Origin: Bathymodiolus brooksi
Lineage: Eukaryota > Mollusca > Bivalvia > Mytilida > Modiolidae
Length of the DNA stretch: 64,000 nucleotides
Reading direction: 5' to 3'
Assembly (NCBI GenBank): GCA_963680875.1
Contig: OY804576.1
Span: 72,173,668-72,237,667 of the forward strand
Shown: positions 30,801 through 41,733 of the stretch, piece by piece
Numbering within the stretch: the first letter of the stretch is position 1
Layout: each line of letters starts with the position of its first letter
Notes under the pieces: model-generated
The model's input: only the letters and a program-made list of their open reading frames with translations
What the model was told of the DNA's origin: nothing
Database searches by the model: none
Made by a program: the position numbers and the translations under genes

Positions 30801-30924
30801 TAGAGTTATTGTGACATTTGACTTCTCTACCCTCTTCACAGCTATTCCCCACTCAAACTGAAAGACTGATTAGGAGAGTTGGTTCAACTGTGCATCATAA
30901 AGAAAAGAATGGCCAACGTAGATA

Positions 30925-31690
30925 AAAGTACCTTGTGCTAGGAAGGGACAGATCTTATTTTGTAAAACAAAAAAACACTGATTCTACCAAAAAGTTATCT
31001 GACACTGATATCATCAAAATGCTCCAGTTTTTGATTGACAACATATTTATAATGTTTGGGGGACGTGTTTTTCAACAGACAGTCGGCATGCCTACGGGTA
31101 CAAACTATGTTCTTCTTCTCGCTGACTTATTCCTTTATTCGCATGAGGCAGACTTCATACAGGGGCTTCTCAAGAAACATGAAAAGAAGCTAGTCAGATC
31201 CTTTATATTCACGTTCCGCTATATAGATGATGTCCTTTCACTAAATAATTCTAGGTTTGGTGTTTTCTTTGATCTTATCGATCACATTGAGCTAGAAATA
31301 AAGGATACCACGTACAGATACAGATAGGTCTGCCTCATACCTTGACCTACACCTCGAAATTGACAGTGAGGGGCGATTAAGAACGAAACTTTGCGACAAA
31401 AGAGATGATTTCAATTTTCTCATTGTGAACTTTTCATTTATATGTAGCAACATTCCAGCAGCCTCTACATATCGAGTATATACGTGTCAGTTGATACGAT
31501 ATTTCAGAGCTTGTGGTTCCTATCAGTATTTCCTTGATAGAGGGTTGCTGCTAACAAGGAAACTACTGAACCAAGGGTTCCTAATGACTGACGTCATCAT
31601 TTCGAAGGTTTTACGGTCACCACCATGACTTGGTTGACCGTTATGGAATAGCTGTGTCACAAATTACCACGGATATGTTCCATTTGTCGT
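30925..31690 (+). pseudogene. second Penelope-like RT family, C-terminal fragment
   Basis: The frame 30935-31327 starts LGRDRSYFVKQKN and contains FLIDNIFIMFGGRVFQQTVG, MPTGTNYVLLLADLFLYSHE (motif B, with CAP changed to YVL) and FRYIDDVLSLNNSRF (motif C). After a frameshift near 31315 it continues as SASYLDLHLEIDSEGRL and CSNIPAASTYRVYTCQLIRY (31328-31560). It ends in a third frame with GHHHDLVDRYGIAVSQITTD and a TAA near 31691. The protein ends after the RT with no C-terminal GIY-YIG, consistent with the same N-terminal-endonuclease group. It is clearly distinct from the element at 12359. Confidence 0.85.
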
Positions 31691-31691
31691 A

Positions 31692-31976
31692 AATACTTCC
31701 CGGTCCTTTCCTCATTCATAGCTTATCACTGGGCTTGTAACTAGATTAACACGACAGTTGGCATTGGTGGAGCACGAACTGCTTACCCTTCCGGAGCACC
31801 TGAGTTTCTTTAGGACATTGCGTTGTCGGTCTTTCGATTTACAGATTCTGATTATTCCTTTAGTACATTTGTATCTTCAAACTCTTCTTATGAAGAAAGT
31901 CACGCTCATTGCCATCTATTTATATGCCTTACTGCTGACATTTCAATGTATTTATTATAAAAAAAATAAAGCATAA
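31692..31976 (+). repeat. 3' untranslated region of the 30925 Penelope-like fragment
   Basis: Contains GAACTGCTTACCCTTCCGGA and GATTCTGATTATTCC, shared in part with 7320-7430, 48786-48960 and, reversed, 34740-34800. The frame at 31758-31976 is not a gene. Confidence 0.5.
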
Positions 31977-32274
31977 AAGCTTCACATAATTACACTTTTT
32001 CTCATTTGTTGAGATCTCAAGAAGTAAAAATTATCCAATGCAATTATCTAATAATATAGTGCCCAATTCGAGGTCGCTATACTTGGTCAGACAACACTAG
32101 GATTCACAATATTTTGAGTCCATAGCGTAACTATTATTATCAATATGTTATTAAAATGTCAAAAAGAATGCAGAAACGACGGTACAAGTATTCTACATAT
32201 GACACAAATGACATTTCAAAGATTTGTTAAATAAATTAATTATAATATTTTCATTTGAAATAAATTTAACTCAC

Positions 32275-32359
32275 TTGAATGAGCACACCGTCAATGTGAT
32301 GACCAACAAACTTCCGATGACATCTATCGAAATCCAAAAAAGAGCATTCTGTCCATCAG
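32275..32359 (-). CDS. MEGF-like receptor: transmembrane exon
   Basis: Bounded on the minus strand by acceptor TCTAATTCTACAG and donor CAA/GTGAGT. It encodes DGQNALFWISIDVIGSLLVI then TLTVCSFK, a single hydrophobic segment of about 20 residues flanked by polar residues. The exon enters with two bases (CT), completing the phase-1 end of the 33993 exon, and leaves in phase 2. This gives the gene a single-pass membrane anchor after the extracellular EGF and Thr/Gln-rich stalk. The following cytoplasmic exon was not found with confidence. Length 85 bp. Confidence 0.72.
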
Positions 32360-32404
32360 CTGTAGAATTAGATAAAAACATTTAACTATATGCTGTCATG
32401 GTTA

Positions 32405-32640
32405 TAATTATGCATGTTTAACGCCACTTTTAATAATGTTTCAGTTGTAATTGTTGAAAGAAAAGTTTTAAGATATCAAAAGTGGTAATCAGAAACCGTA
32501 AACCGGAGGACAAATGGCAAAAAAGGACAAACAATGATCTACAAAACATTATACAGAACACGAAAGATCGAGCAACATGAAAACCACTAAAAACCGGGGG
32601 AGAAAGCAAATTAAGATCGAGCAACATGAATCCCACCAAA
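32405..32640 (-). repeat. SINE-tail piece plus Penelope-like 3'-UTR fragment (minus)
   Basis: GTTTAACGCCAC at 32417-32428 is the SINE tail in reverse. From about 32455 the text (AAAAGTGGTAATCAGAAA, GGACAAACAATGATCTACAA) parallels 34640-34800 and the reverse of 48786-48960. Noncoding. Confidence 0.45.
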
Positions 32641-33149
32641 ATCAGTTTTATTGGCTGGAATAAGCGGTGACAAACTGCAATTTAACTCGAAAACAAACGT
32701 TCGTTCAGATTCCCACAACATCTGTGAATACGACCAGGAGACCCGAAGGAGTTGCATCTATAGTCACCATTATTATAATGGAACCTATTGCTGTGAAAGA
32801 TATTTACACGCATAGTTTAGTTAGTTGAAACATTCTCTTCTCTAGATCTGTTCTTCATTCAATTCATGGTGGTACCCATTATGACATTTCTGAACTAAGG
32901 TATTATGTTCTTGGTGGATTAATTACCAGTTGGGAGGAGTAGTCTCCTGTTCAAGACATACCTGACAAAATGAACAGGATATAGACTAACGTATTACACT
33001 TTGTATGGTGGGACGGCATTTGATGTTGTTATAGAATTCCTACAGCTCATCTTTAATTAATGTCACTTCTACATAAAAGTAGAATTACGATGCACATAGA
33101 TAATACATTATATTCATATCCATTTGCTAATAGTGAGCCAAAGAGCTCA

Positions 33150-33620
33150 TTGATTGATTGATTCATTGATGTTTAACGTCCAGCGAGCAATTTTCCAGCT
33201 ATATTCAGGACGAGAGAAAAGAATTAAACGCCACGGGACTCGAAACAAGGAAAGGTGATGGGTATGGACGGATAATTTAGCCAGTGCAACAGGTCTCCTA
33301 TGGACCACTCATCATGAGCATAATGCTCATAATAAGCTGTTACACTGAGTTCTTTAACGTGCGAAGAGAATGGCAATCTCTCAACACGGGACCTCGGTTT
33401 TATTTACGTCTCATCCGAAGGACAGGTTGGTTGTTAATTTATACATCCCGCACAACCGACGGATGCCCCTTCAAGCCGAAGAAGCTCTCGGACCCATTTC
33501 TATACCCCGGGGTTCCCGCGGGGTTGGCCCCTTTTAGAGGACTAGGACAGAGAAAGCTGGTGCCTATTCTACCCCCGGCACATCCTCTGGGAGAGGGGCC
33601 CAACAGCTCGTGAATTGTTG
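33150..33620 (+). repeat. dispersed repeat (unnamed), GC-richer
   Basis: Starts with a TTGATTGATTGATT stretch and GTTTAACGTCCAGCGAGCAA. It contains TTCTTTAACGTGCGAAGAGA and CACGGGACCTCGGTTTTA and ends near CAACAGCTCGTGAATTG. The composition is unlike the flanks, and the text is of a type I associate with abundant molluscan repeats, but I cannot name the family. The plus frame 33284-33613 is a by-product. Bases 32641-33149 and 33621-33990 show nothing. Confidence 0.5.
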
Positions 33621-33992
33621 GTAGTTGCTGTTTCTTATAACACGCACGTTATGTTTCTCTTAGTCAAGTATTTCCGGTGATAGAGGAAAGAAACATCTAC
33701 GGAAAACGGAAATGATTCATCGTCATTAGAGATATTGATATTTACGGTCAACCTGTTCATGATCACAACCATATAATTTGTGCAGTAAAATATGACTTAA
33801 AAGTAGGAGCAACGTAGCCTTGCTTGGGTATATTTTGCTTCACCATCTGAGTTCTATCAAAACAATCAATGTACTGGTCACATGTGCATTGAACAACTAC
33901 AACAAATTCAAATGTCTGAATTAGTTCTCAAAGAAGAAAACACATGTGTGAAATGATAATTAAAAAACACAATTTGTAAAGAGCATACATAC

Positions 33993-34064
33993 CCTGATGA
34001 TTCTCAATAGACTTGTGTGTACTTTGGGAGATCTGTGTTTTAATAGTTGTATATTTAATTACTT
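33993..34064 (-). CDS. MEGF-like receptor: stalk exon (72 bp)
   Basis: Minus-strand acceptor GTCTTATTTTATAGTTACAG and donor CATCAGG/GTATGT. It encodes VIKYTTIKTQISQSTHKSIE then NHQ. It is Thr/Ser/Gln/Lys-rich, as expected of an extracellular stalk. It is symmetrical (phase 1 in, phase 1 out) and so could be skipped or repeated. It follows the 37035 exon and precedes the transmembrane exon in phase. Confidence 0.6.
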
Positions 34065-34639
34065 CTGTAACTATAAAATAAGACACATGTATTGTACACG
34101 AAAATAATTATCTGGTCACATGTAAAATCGTTTCAATACATTCCCAAAGGGAACTTCATTTTATTGAAAATAAATCAATTGATTTCACCCACGTATATCT
34201 CAAATCATGCGCGGCTTTAGAGGGGAGGTACGCCCCTTAAAATATTTCAAAGCATATGTTATAAAGCATTAAATGTATTACCATTTTCAATAAGAATACT
34301 ACATAACTATATGATTATTTACGCTATATATATGTATGTTTCTTTAATTTCATAGATGTTTGTATATACTGTGTGATGTGTCATGATGTCAACCATTAGA
34401 GGGTGTAGATGTGCTTTTAATTTAATCTTTTTTTAAAGTAATGGCTGTTATTTCAAACTCCCCCTAAACCAGGGATCTGTTATTTCGTTGAGCCGCCAGG
34501 ACATAGCATTCGTCATGACCTGGAAATGTGCCTTTGAATATATCATGTGGATGGTTGATAATATATATTTTAATGAATATTATTTGCTATTATTATGCAT
34601 AGGAGTTACGAAAAGTTTAAAGACACCACAGTGGCAATC

Positions 34640-34805
34640 AGAAGAGCCGTATATCGAAGGACAGACAACCCAATGTCCAAAATAAAAAGGACAAACAATT
34701 ATCTATAAAACTCAATACAGGAAACTAAAAGTTAGCAACAGGAACCCCACCAATAACCGGAGATGAACTAAGGTGCTCCGGAAGGAAAAGCAGCACCTGC
34801 TCCAC
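34640..34805 (-). repeat. Penelope-like 3'-UTR fragment (minus)
   Basis: GGAAGGAAAAGCAGCACCTG near 34780 is a diverged antisense form of the GAACTGCTTACCCTTCCGGA stretch in the 3' region at 31770. The upstream part resembles 32455-32640. With the RT remnant at 34921 it forms one decayed minus-strand element. Confidence 0.5.
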
Positions 34806-34920
34806 TATGAAGCAAACATTACATAATGTATTAATAATTGTATATATATATAAGTTGGTAAAACTTGTTTTTGATCCGCGTTGTATCTTTGATCAAATAA
34901 AATAATTATAAGCTAAACTT

Positions 34921-35190
34921 AGCCTAGCAGTTTCTGTGGTTTCCTTTATTTCAAGCTCAGTACGATAGATGCGATCAACATACTTTGTCTTGAGAAGACA
35001 CTGTATGACGCATCTCATACTAATAAAGAAACAAGTTCGGCGAGAACAGGAGCGCAGTTTATACCCATTGGAATTCCGACTGTTTATTGAAAAACACGTC
35101 CATCAAACATGACAAATATGTTGTCATCAAGAACTCAATTATGTTGATGATATCCGTTTCAGAGAACTTTTGGGTAGAATCAGTCTTTAT
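34921..35190 (-). pseudogene. Penelope-like RT remnant (minus)
   Basis: With frame changes the minus strand gives TQKFSETDIINIIEF, then text corresponding to the FGGRVFQQTVGIPMG region and LFSPNLF (from the motif B side). This is the segment just before the catalytic YIDD, in the same family as the fragment at 30925. Very decayed, with several stops; no motif C is left. The family match rests on a short run. Confidence 0.6.
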
Positions 35191-35194
35191 TTAT

Positions 35195-36435
35195 TAGGTG
35201 TCAAACCACTAATTCACCAATCAGAGCTTAGAACATATAATAAACAATTAGTCCTTTTAAAAGAAAAAAGTTCCTTTCGCTTTTTTGTATTGTGAAGAAT
35301 ACTGAATGGAATGGAATAATTAAAATTGAAAATTGAAGTTGAATATATAAGGATTATTTTGAGCCCAAATTTGATGTATTTAGTTGTATTTTAATACCTA
35401 TATGGATGATTTGATGCATGACCTATAAATACTTAATTTCCGTGGGATGACGGAGCTGTTTTTATAGTAGGTGTTTTCCATAGCCTGGTATTTCACTGCA
35501 GGACTTTCAACATCCCATGATATTTTGATAGAACGTAGAATAATCATGTACGTTTTAGAAAATATATGGTCTTGGAAGGGTTAAACTGAAGATAAAATGG
35601 CCAGGTAGGCTAGAAAAAACACAAATTTAGTAGAAAATGTTAAAGAAATTAATTAGTGGTTTTACACCATTAATTAAGATACGGTTTAAAATGGTAACAT
35701 AACAACTGGCAACTACCGATCATTTTCAAAACAGAGCTGCATCAAGTTGTCTTTTACGCATGCATATGGAGCATCACATTTCCGAAACAGCTGTTTCTTA
35801 AAAATAGTTTTTCATACCGTTACATGTAATATGGCGCAGATGCTAGGAGGGCAATACATTGCCAGGGAGTCATTTAATTACATTTCTTAGCCATGCTTAA
35901 TTTACATGTAAGATGACTAAACAACAGTGAAGTGATAATATAATTCTTCTGGAGCTACGTTTTTCTATTTTGGAAGAAAATAGTTTAGTAATGAAAATTA
36001 GGCAAAGCAGTGAATTTTCCTTATTTTATGTAATTAAACATATATGTTTCGGTCTAGAACACATAGAGTACAATTTTACAACACTTGCCTTATTTGCATA
36101 TTGATTGATAAAGATAAAAAAAAAATATCAGTACACAACTCACATTCTGATTGGACAAAAAACTACCCGTTGTTAAAACTAGTTTATTGTACAAATTTGG
36201 TCAAATGGGGCAAAGTTTCTAATATATGTATGTGGAAGATACTAGCAAGTAGTAACGGCCTATGGATCCCTTAATGACGAACAATACTAAGATATTAAAA
36301 ATCTAGTAGAAATGTTCTGAGAATGTTATCCTTCACTTACATAAACAATGAATATATAAACAAACGAATGGAATCAAAACTAGTAAAGACAATAGGAACA
36401 GTTATTCAATTTTCTAGTTTTTTGGAAGATTCAGT
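35195..36435. other. no recognised feature
   Basis: AT-rich intronic sequence of the MEGF-like gene. A plus-strand frame at 36044-36274 has no recognisable content. Confidence 0.4.
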
Positions 36436-36870
36436 ATGCTTGTTCTGCCTGGAACCCTCACTATAAAAGTGAAATCGATCAACTCGAACTGGTCCAATAC
36501 AGGACTGACAGGCTCGCCACCAACAGACAGCGAAACACATCTAGCGCTGGTGACATGTTACAACACTTGAACTGACGCAGTCTTAAAGACAGACGCATAG
36601 ATGCTCGACTTGTCATGATGTATAAAATAGAAAACGAAAATATATATCTAGTCCAAAAAAAGAGCGCCTTGAGCCATCATTCAGCCAATCACAGAACATG
36701 TATTTCTTGTCTTTCATTATCACTCATTGTAAGACTCGACAAAGACAAGAATCGTTGTTTCCCTCGTACGATATCTGACTGGAACAGACTGCCACAGCTC
36801 ACGGTTTTGAGTCACTCGGTTGAAACATTCAATGCTGCGGTCTTCTCTACCAAGTATTAATTTATGAAAT
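36436..36870 (+). pseudogene. CR1-like LINE, ORF2 C-terminal fragment
   Basis: QYACSAWNPHYKSEIDQLEL, TDRLATNRQRNTSSAGDMLQ and ARLVMMYKIENEN, then FPRTISDWNRLPQLTVLSHS and VETFNAAVFSTKY with a stop at 36858. This is the same region as the end of LINE B (FVPRTIVDWNRLSQ at 22640) but a different copy. It sits on the plus strand inside an intron of the minus-strand MEGF-like gene, 5'-truncated and with stops near 36570 and 36600. Confidence 0.82.
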
Positions 36871-37034
36871 TTTTAATTAACCTTTTCCAATTGTCATTTG
36901 TAACCTTTGACATAATCTTCAACTTGTTGAAGGCGGTCAGTATTTAGTAGAATTAGAACAATACTGATTTCTGTGATTCCTAATCATCAGTTCAAATCCA
37001 GTGTTTTGTTGGAGTATATAGAAAGAAAACGTAC

Positions 37035-37079
37035 CTTCCTGATCTTTCGTTGTTGTTTGAACTTTACTCGTTGTCTGTC
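37035..37079 (-). CDS. MEGF-like receptor: stalk exon (45 bp)
   Basis: Acceptor TTAATATTTACAG and donor GGAAG/GTACGT on the minus strand. It encodes QTTSKVQTTTKDQE, preceded by the split Gly codon. A symmetrical phase-1 exon, Thr/Gln/Lys-rich stalk. Upstream it joins the exon ending CRET at 37754, downstream the 33993 exon. Confidence 0.68.
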
Positions 37080-37753
37080 CTGTAAATATTAAAGGTAAGT
37101 TGAAAAAATAAATTTAAAACTTTGAAGTAATACTAAAATATGTTAAGGAAGAGATGATACACTAATTATCATAGTATGCAAATAATATGCAAATGACAGA
37201 AAAAAAATAGTTCTGAAACAAAAATCGTCACAAATAGTAGAGTACACACACTTGACGTTTTATTTACATTTTGACTTTTAAGACTTTAAGAGAATATAAT
37301 TGCAATGAAAAGTTCTTCCCAGCGCAGAGATTGGACTAATATTATCAGCGTAAATGAATTACCTGTGTATCCATGTATAAGTCCAGAGAGAGATGCCAAT
37401 GATGATTACAAAAAGTATTTATATAAAACGAGAATTGGCCTTATAGAAAAAGTATCAACAATGATATAGCCAATTTATTGACATGGAATGTTTTGTTTCT
37501 GTTTTTGTTTTGTCTTCACATTCATTAAGTACATGTATATCAAATCGTTCAAATCTGTCCTAGCTTTACCAATTCAACATATTTTGTGTTGGGTTCTGTC
37601 AAATATCATCAATTGGGTTTTCATCCTTTCCGTATAATTAATATTGACAAAACATAACCTAATGTAATTTTGAAAATATAGAAATATATGTGATAACAAT
37701 GTTACCAATATTTTGTATTGAAATATTGAAATATACATTTATACTTATCATAC

Positions 37754-37785
37754 CTGTTTCTCTGCATCCCGAAGCATAATGACAC
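37754..37785 (-). CDS. MEGF-like receptor: end of EGF-like domain (32 bp)
   Basis: Acceptor CATTATTTTGTAG and donor AACAG/GTATGA. It encodes CHYASGCRET, preceded by the split Arg codon. The two Cys complete the EGF-like module begun in the 38478 exon. A micro-exon, but splice sites, phase and protein content agree. Confidence 0.75.
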
Positions 37786-37792
37786 CTACAAA

Positions 37793-37875
37793 ATAATGTA
37801 TCAAAGTTATCCTATTGACATAATGTATCTAAGTTATCCTATTGACATAATGTATCAAAGTTATCCTATTGACAT
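37793..37875 (+). repeat. 27-bp tandem repeat, 3 units
   Basis: TAATGTATCAAAGTTATCCT plus ATTGACA, repeated three times with one substitution in the middle unit. It lies directly beside the micro-exon at 37754-37785, in the intron. Confidence 0.9.
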
Positions 37876-38477
37876 AATATTCAGAAACTTATTATGTGGC
37901 ATTGTTTTCTTCAACAGTTTTCATGAATGTCATGTTCATAGTGACACTAACAATGTATTAAGGGTCGACTGTTGTAGTTGGATTTGTATCTTGTGAGAAA
38001 AAAAGTTTAAACAGTGATGGAAACCAATTCCACTAATATTAACGATAAAAAAACAATCACGTCTCATCTTAATTGTACACAGTCAGTGCCCTATCACCAT
38101 AACGCGAATAATTCAGCGTCATCTTATGGTCAATGTACTCTAGAGGTCAATGTGGCGACCTGGGAAGGAGGCAGACTATACATACAAAATTATTTGGGCT
38201 ACCATCATAACTAAAGTTTGTGAGCTCGTTCCCTTTGAGTATATATTATAGTGAGATATCCTCGATTCTATTTTTGTGTGGCAGCTTTTTGTCGCAAGTG
38301 GTTTTCTCCATGTACCATGATATAATTCATAACAATTTATTTCACTGTCTGAAAAGAAGAAGTCGTATTAATTTCATAGAAAATAGTGCTTTTTCTTTAC
38401 ATTTTTGTCATGTCATATTGGTAAATAAATTTTAATGTTCTGTTTTTTATTACTGAATATTACATAAATATTTAAAC

Positions 38478-38577
38478 CTTTTATTCGAACAATTGCATAT
38501 CCCTTCACAGAGTATTCCGTAATATGGATATGGACAAACGTCACTGCAGTTCTTTCCATAAAAACCAGCTGGACAAG
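38478..38577 (-). CDS. MEGF-like receptor: main EGF-like exon
   Basis: Acceptor TTCATAATTGTAG and donor ATAAAAG/GTTTAA on the minus strand. It encodes CPAGFYGKNCSDVCPYPYYG and ILCEGICNCSNK, with the C..G.YG..C spacing of laminin/EGF-type repeats in multiple-EGF-like receptors. It enters with two bases completing an Ala codon (TECR-A-CPAG) and leaves with AG, completed by G in the 37754 exon (CNCSNKR-CHYASGC). Such proteins are surface receptors, some acting in engulfment. This one has few EGF modules, so its partner is unknown. Confidence 0.8.
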
Positions 38578-38700
38578 CTACAATTATGAAATAAATATAA
38601 ACAACTTTTGCAGTGTATTGTAAAACATTATACAATAAATTTATTTTCTTGTGTTCATTTAGTCATTGGGCTTGAATAACCCCCGCACATTCGCGCGATC

Positions 38701-38795
38701 ACCCCTCTTAACTGTAGCATGGGGTTTAACAAACTCCGTACACACACCCCCTCTTAACTGTAACATGGGGTTGAATAGCTCTGTACATACACCAG
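38701..38795. repeat. 45-bp tandem duplication
   Basis: CCCCTCTTAACTGTAGCATG starts at 38702 and again (CTGTAACATG) at 38747, with the following GGGGTT...CTC(C/T)GTACA text also repeated. Two units only. Confidence 0.75.
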
Positions 38796-38869
38796 GTACC
38801 CGTCTTCATGATTTTAACTCGTAATACATGTATGATATATGCCATTGGCCCCTATGATATTGCACATTA

Positions 38870-38975
38870 AACTAATTTGCATACGTACACTTTGTTCATA
38901 GTTTGTGAACTTGTTTTCCTCGTGAATGTAGCTAAAATACTGTTACGTTGACGTTGACGTTAAACAATAATTATC
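38870..38975 (+). repeat. SINE 3'-tail fragment
   Basis: GAATGTAGCTAAAATACTGT followed by GACGTTAAACAATAA, a diverged copy of the shared SINE 3' domain, with a small TTGACG duplication. The tRNA-like head is missing. Confidence 0.55.
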
Positions 38976-39234
38976 TATTCAACGAAACATATGACGTAAG
39001 TCATAGGTTTGTTAGGGGTAATAAATTTAAATCACGAATATCCGGATAAAGAAACCACTGACTGTCGAATACTTTCACCATAGTTTTCTAACCATTATTA
39101 ATCCTTCTATTTTTTTTTCAATTTTGTTGTCATATTTCGTGCAAATGGAATGTGATCGATCAGAGTAAAAAATAAAACAGATATATACATAGCGAACAAG
39201 CAAACTGATTACACACACGACACAGTATGATCTG

Positions 39235-39470
39235 AAAAATTACAAGGGGAGGCAATCCAGCTTACTAAAATTTAATGTAGCAATAAACTATTGATAGTGG
39301 TATACATATGGATGAGTACTCTCTCATTATATAAAGCAGTTTGGAGTTTGAACATGGCAGTTATCACAAGCCTCTCTTTAGAATTAAGAATGGGACAATC
39401 ATGGAGAAAGTGATCCTCATCTTTTATGCCGCAGCACCCATACTCTTTGAAATTAACATACACAATGGCC
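39235..39470 (-). pseudogene. LINE C-terminal Cys/His fragment
   Basis: The minus frame 39272-39463 reads EYGCCGIKDEDHFLHDCPIL followed by helical text. This is the C-x(2)-C...EDxxHFL..CP element seen at the end of LINE A (ICPLCNIEPEDEIHFILKCP) and LINE D, with one Cys displaced. It is a 5'-truncated remnant inside an intron. 39475-40430 holds short palindromic text around AACCGGTTTTCCGGT (39540) and no gene. Confidence 0.65.
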
Positions 39471-40318
39471 CATTCGCTTGGAACAAACCATTCGACCGGT
39501 TTGGACGTTCACGAACCATTTCCATTCGTTTGGACTAAACCGGTTTTCCGGTCGTAAACAGAGTGAACCGCAGTCCGACTTCGGTTTATACGGTTACTCA
39601 CCAAATTCAAAATGGCGGAGATGAGCAAGGCACTAGTTTTGCGATGTGCAAAATGACATATCGAAGACAACAACATAGTAAAATTCATTTATTTGGTTTA
39701 TCATTGTGTTATATCTTTAAATGTGCTCTTTTATCCCGATTGTCACTTGCCACTGAGTTACTGTAAGCCAGTCTGGGATTAAAATAGCATCCCCTTTATA
39801 TTATTGGATGGATTTTACCCCATAAATGATTTAAAGACAGTTTTATGAATATAATTACAATTTCAACATCAGTCCAGAAGTTTGTGAATGTCTCTCCCTC
39901 CAACAGCTCCAACAGAGCTATATTTGTTTCCATTTTTAACAATGGGTTCTGGGTAACCGACCGCAAATTTGTATTCTTTTGGTAAACGTCACCGGTCACA
40001 AACGTACACGTATGGTTTAAATAACCGTTTTTCTGTTCAGTTCCAAAAGAATGGACCATTAATTTGGTGTATTTTTGTGTATTGTTGATGAATAAAATTT
40101 AAGCATGTTTCACAATCTTCACTGCCCTATATGTTTTTCGAGTTATCTTTCTTCACATGTTTTTACTTATCATGGATACAGATAAGTGGAATGGAGTAAA
40201 TAATAGGTCAAGTGCAGGTCAGTTGGTTTATGGCGATTCATAAACAATATACTAAGCATTTGTCGGTACTTCCTTGTTAATGTTGTGAAGTTGACAGTTA
40301 ACAAAGAACACAGCATAC

Positions 40319-40392
40319 CTCGACATTCTGTATTATCCAAATAAAAATTAGCACAGCAAAATGACCACGTAATATTCTTCCCATTGACAATT
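40319..40392 (-). CDS. MEGF-like receptor: exon before the EGF module
   Basis: Acceptor ACAAATGTATTTCAG and donor TCGAG/GTATGC on the minus strand. It encodes IVNGKNITWSFCCANFYLDN and TECR. The CCANFYLDN-x-ECR-x-CP text directly before an EGF-like module is typical, as I recall it, of the N-terminal part of molluscan MEGF-type receptors. It needs a phase-2 donor upstream, which was not found. An N-glycosylation site (NIT) is present. It leaves in phase 1, matching the 38478 exon. Confidence 0.72.
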
Positions 40393-40434
40393 CTGAAATA
40401 CATTTGTATATATTTATCATATCACTTCAACTCT

Positions 40435-40712
40435 GATATTCGTGGGGTCGTCGTGGTTGTGATCGCATGTTAGTTGGATTTACAACTACCTTTGCAACCA
40501 GTGCCTATCACCACTAACGTTTTGAGTTCGAATCCCGCTCATTCAAGGTGTACATAATACATTTTGTACAACATTATGTGATAAAGTTTGTCAGTGACTT
40601 GCGACGGGTCGGTGGTTTTCTCCGGGTACTCTGGTTTCCACCAATAAAACTGATTGTCACGATATTCATGAAATATTGTTGAAAGTGGCGTTAAACACCA
40701 AGTCCCTAACCC
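40435..40712 (+). repeat. full-length tRNA-derived SINE
   Basis: The tRNA-like head has an A-box region GGTTGTGATCGCATGTTAGT and B box GAGTTCGAATCCCGC (near 40523-40537). The body is TGTGATAAAGTTTGTCAGTG, then GGTCGGTGGTTTTCTCCGGG. The tail AAATATTGTTGAAAGTGGCG runs into TTAAACACC (to about 40701). This is the best intact reference in the window for the other SINE fragments. The minus frame 40539-40727 is an artefact of it. Confidence 0.85.
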
Positions 40713-40884
40713 TGATTTTTCGTACATGTGTATAATCTTAATGAAACATTTTTAAAGACTTATTTTATCCACCATTGATCACTGTTCGAGTGAATATCCC
40801 AAACATTTTCTTCTTTGTCTGAAATATGTATGCCACTCCAAGAAACTAAATAAAATGTCTTCCGTTGTTTGACAAATAAATGGT

Positions 40885-41230
40885 TAGTTAATTACCTTTA
40901 GTTACATATATAATATTATAACTTCCGTATATACATTAATACATGTGGATGAAATAAAAATAAAAAGTGAGGAAAACATTCCAGACATCGAAGAAACCAA
41001 AGGCACTATCGCTTCTTCCTTTTTTACTATACATTCTTTTATATATGCGATAGCAATATTATAATTATTTTAGGTGAAACATTTTAACTTCATTCAATAT
41101 GTCCCCCTCCCTTCCCCATGGGGAATAAAAATACGAAGGAAATAGTTTTTTCTTTCAATTCTTACAATCCTATCACATAACCACATTTGTACCCGATGTA
41201 TTGTTTGGAAATAAATTTAAATAACCCAAA
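40885..41230 (+). repeat. repeat copy with the empty Tc1 site
   Basis: Closely parallel to 46584-46612 joined to 48064-48400, including AGTGAGGAAAACATT, GAAGAAACCAAAGGCACTAT and GGTGAAACATTTT. Here the text runs through GTTACATATATAATATTATA without the Tc1 element. 41231-41570 is otherwise featureless. Confidence 0.85.
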
Positions 41231-41562
41231 AGGTGCCTCATTTAAAGAAAATCACCTGATGACAACGGCACGCGACGCTTGAGAACGACGTCTATTTTTC
41301 GATTCCGTACATTTACAAATAACATCAACTTTTTAAACCAATCAAAACACGTATATAATGACATGTGACTCTAAAATTAATTTATATGTCCTTATTTTCC
41401 AGCTGAAAATTAGTGATGTATACAGATGTTAGTTTAAGCAATATTTTTTTATGAAATTTCAACATACAGTTACTCCAATATATATACTTAAATGTTCAAT
41501 GGGATTCAGAAACAAGTTATCAAATTTAAACAAGATACGTTTTAGTATATTGACATGAATTC

Positions 41563-41572
<10 letters not shown>

Positions 41573-41590
<18 letters not shown>
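41573..41590 (+). repeat. (GT)n microsatellite
   Basis: Nine GT units. Confidence 0.95.
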
Positions 41591-41596
<6 letters not shown>

Positions 41597-41640
41597 TTAT
41601 GTACAACTAAGATACTTCCCCTGAATAATATTCGAAAACT

Positions 41641-41733
41641 TACCTTGCTGTAATTCTTTTGTTTTTGTTCCAAAATCCATATACAAAGTTATCAGTATCA
41701 AGAAGTAATATACATGGGCAAAACTAATACACT
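41641..41733 (-). CDS. candidate first coding exon of the MEGF-like gene
   Basis: On the minus strand a strong donor (CAGCAAG/GTAAGTTTT) follows a hydrophobic frame, SFAHVYYFLILITLYMDFGT then KTKELQQ. This could be a signal peptide beginning at Met about 12 residues further up (MLGNKFQC, near 41762). An acceptor-like TAAGTTTCAG at about 41735 would allow an internal exon instead. It leaves in phase 1 while the 40319 exon needs phase 2, so a missing exon must lie between. It could also be unrelated. Confidence 0.35.

Noticed and set aside
34190..34470. DNA transposon with CTTTAGAGGGG / CCCCTAAACC ends
   Set aside because: The terminal match is too short and no target duplication was seen.
37345..37440. 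Additional MEGF exon ending ACACAG/GTAATT
   Set aside because: With the only plausible acceptor the exon exits in phase 0 and would break the otherwise perfect phase chain.
41245..41290. Small exon ending CATCAG/GTGATT
   Set aside because: Phase 1 in and out; it does not supply the missing phase-2 link between 41641 and 40392, and no family resemblance was seen.
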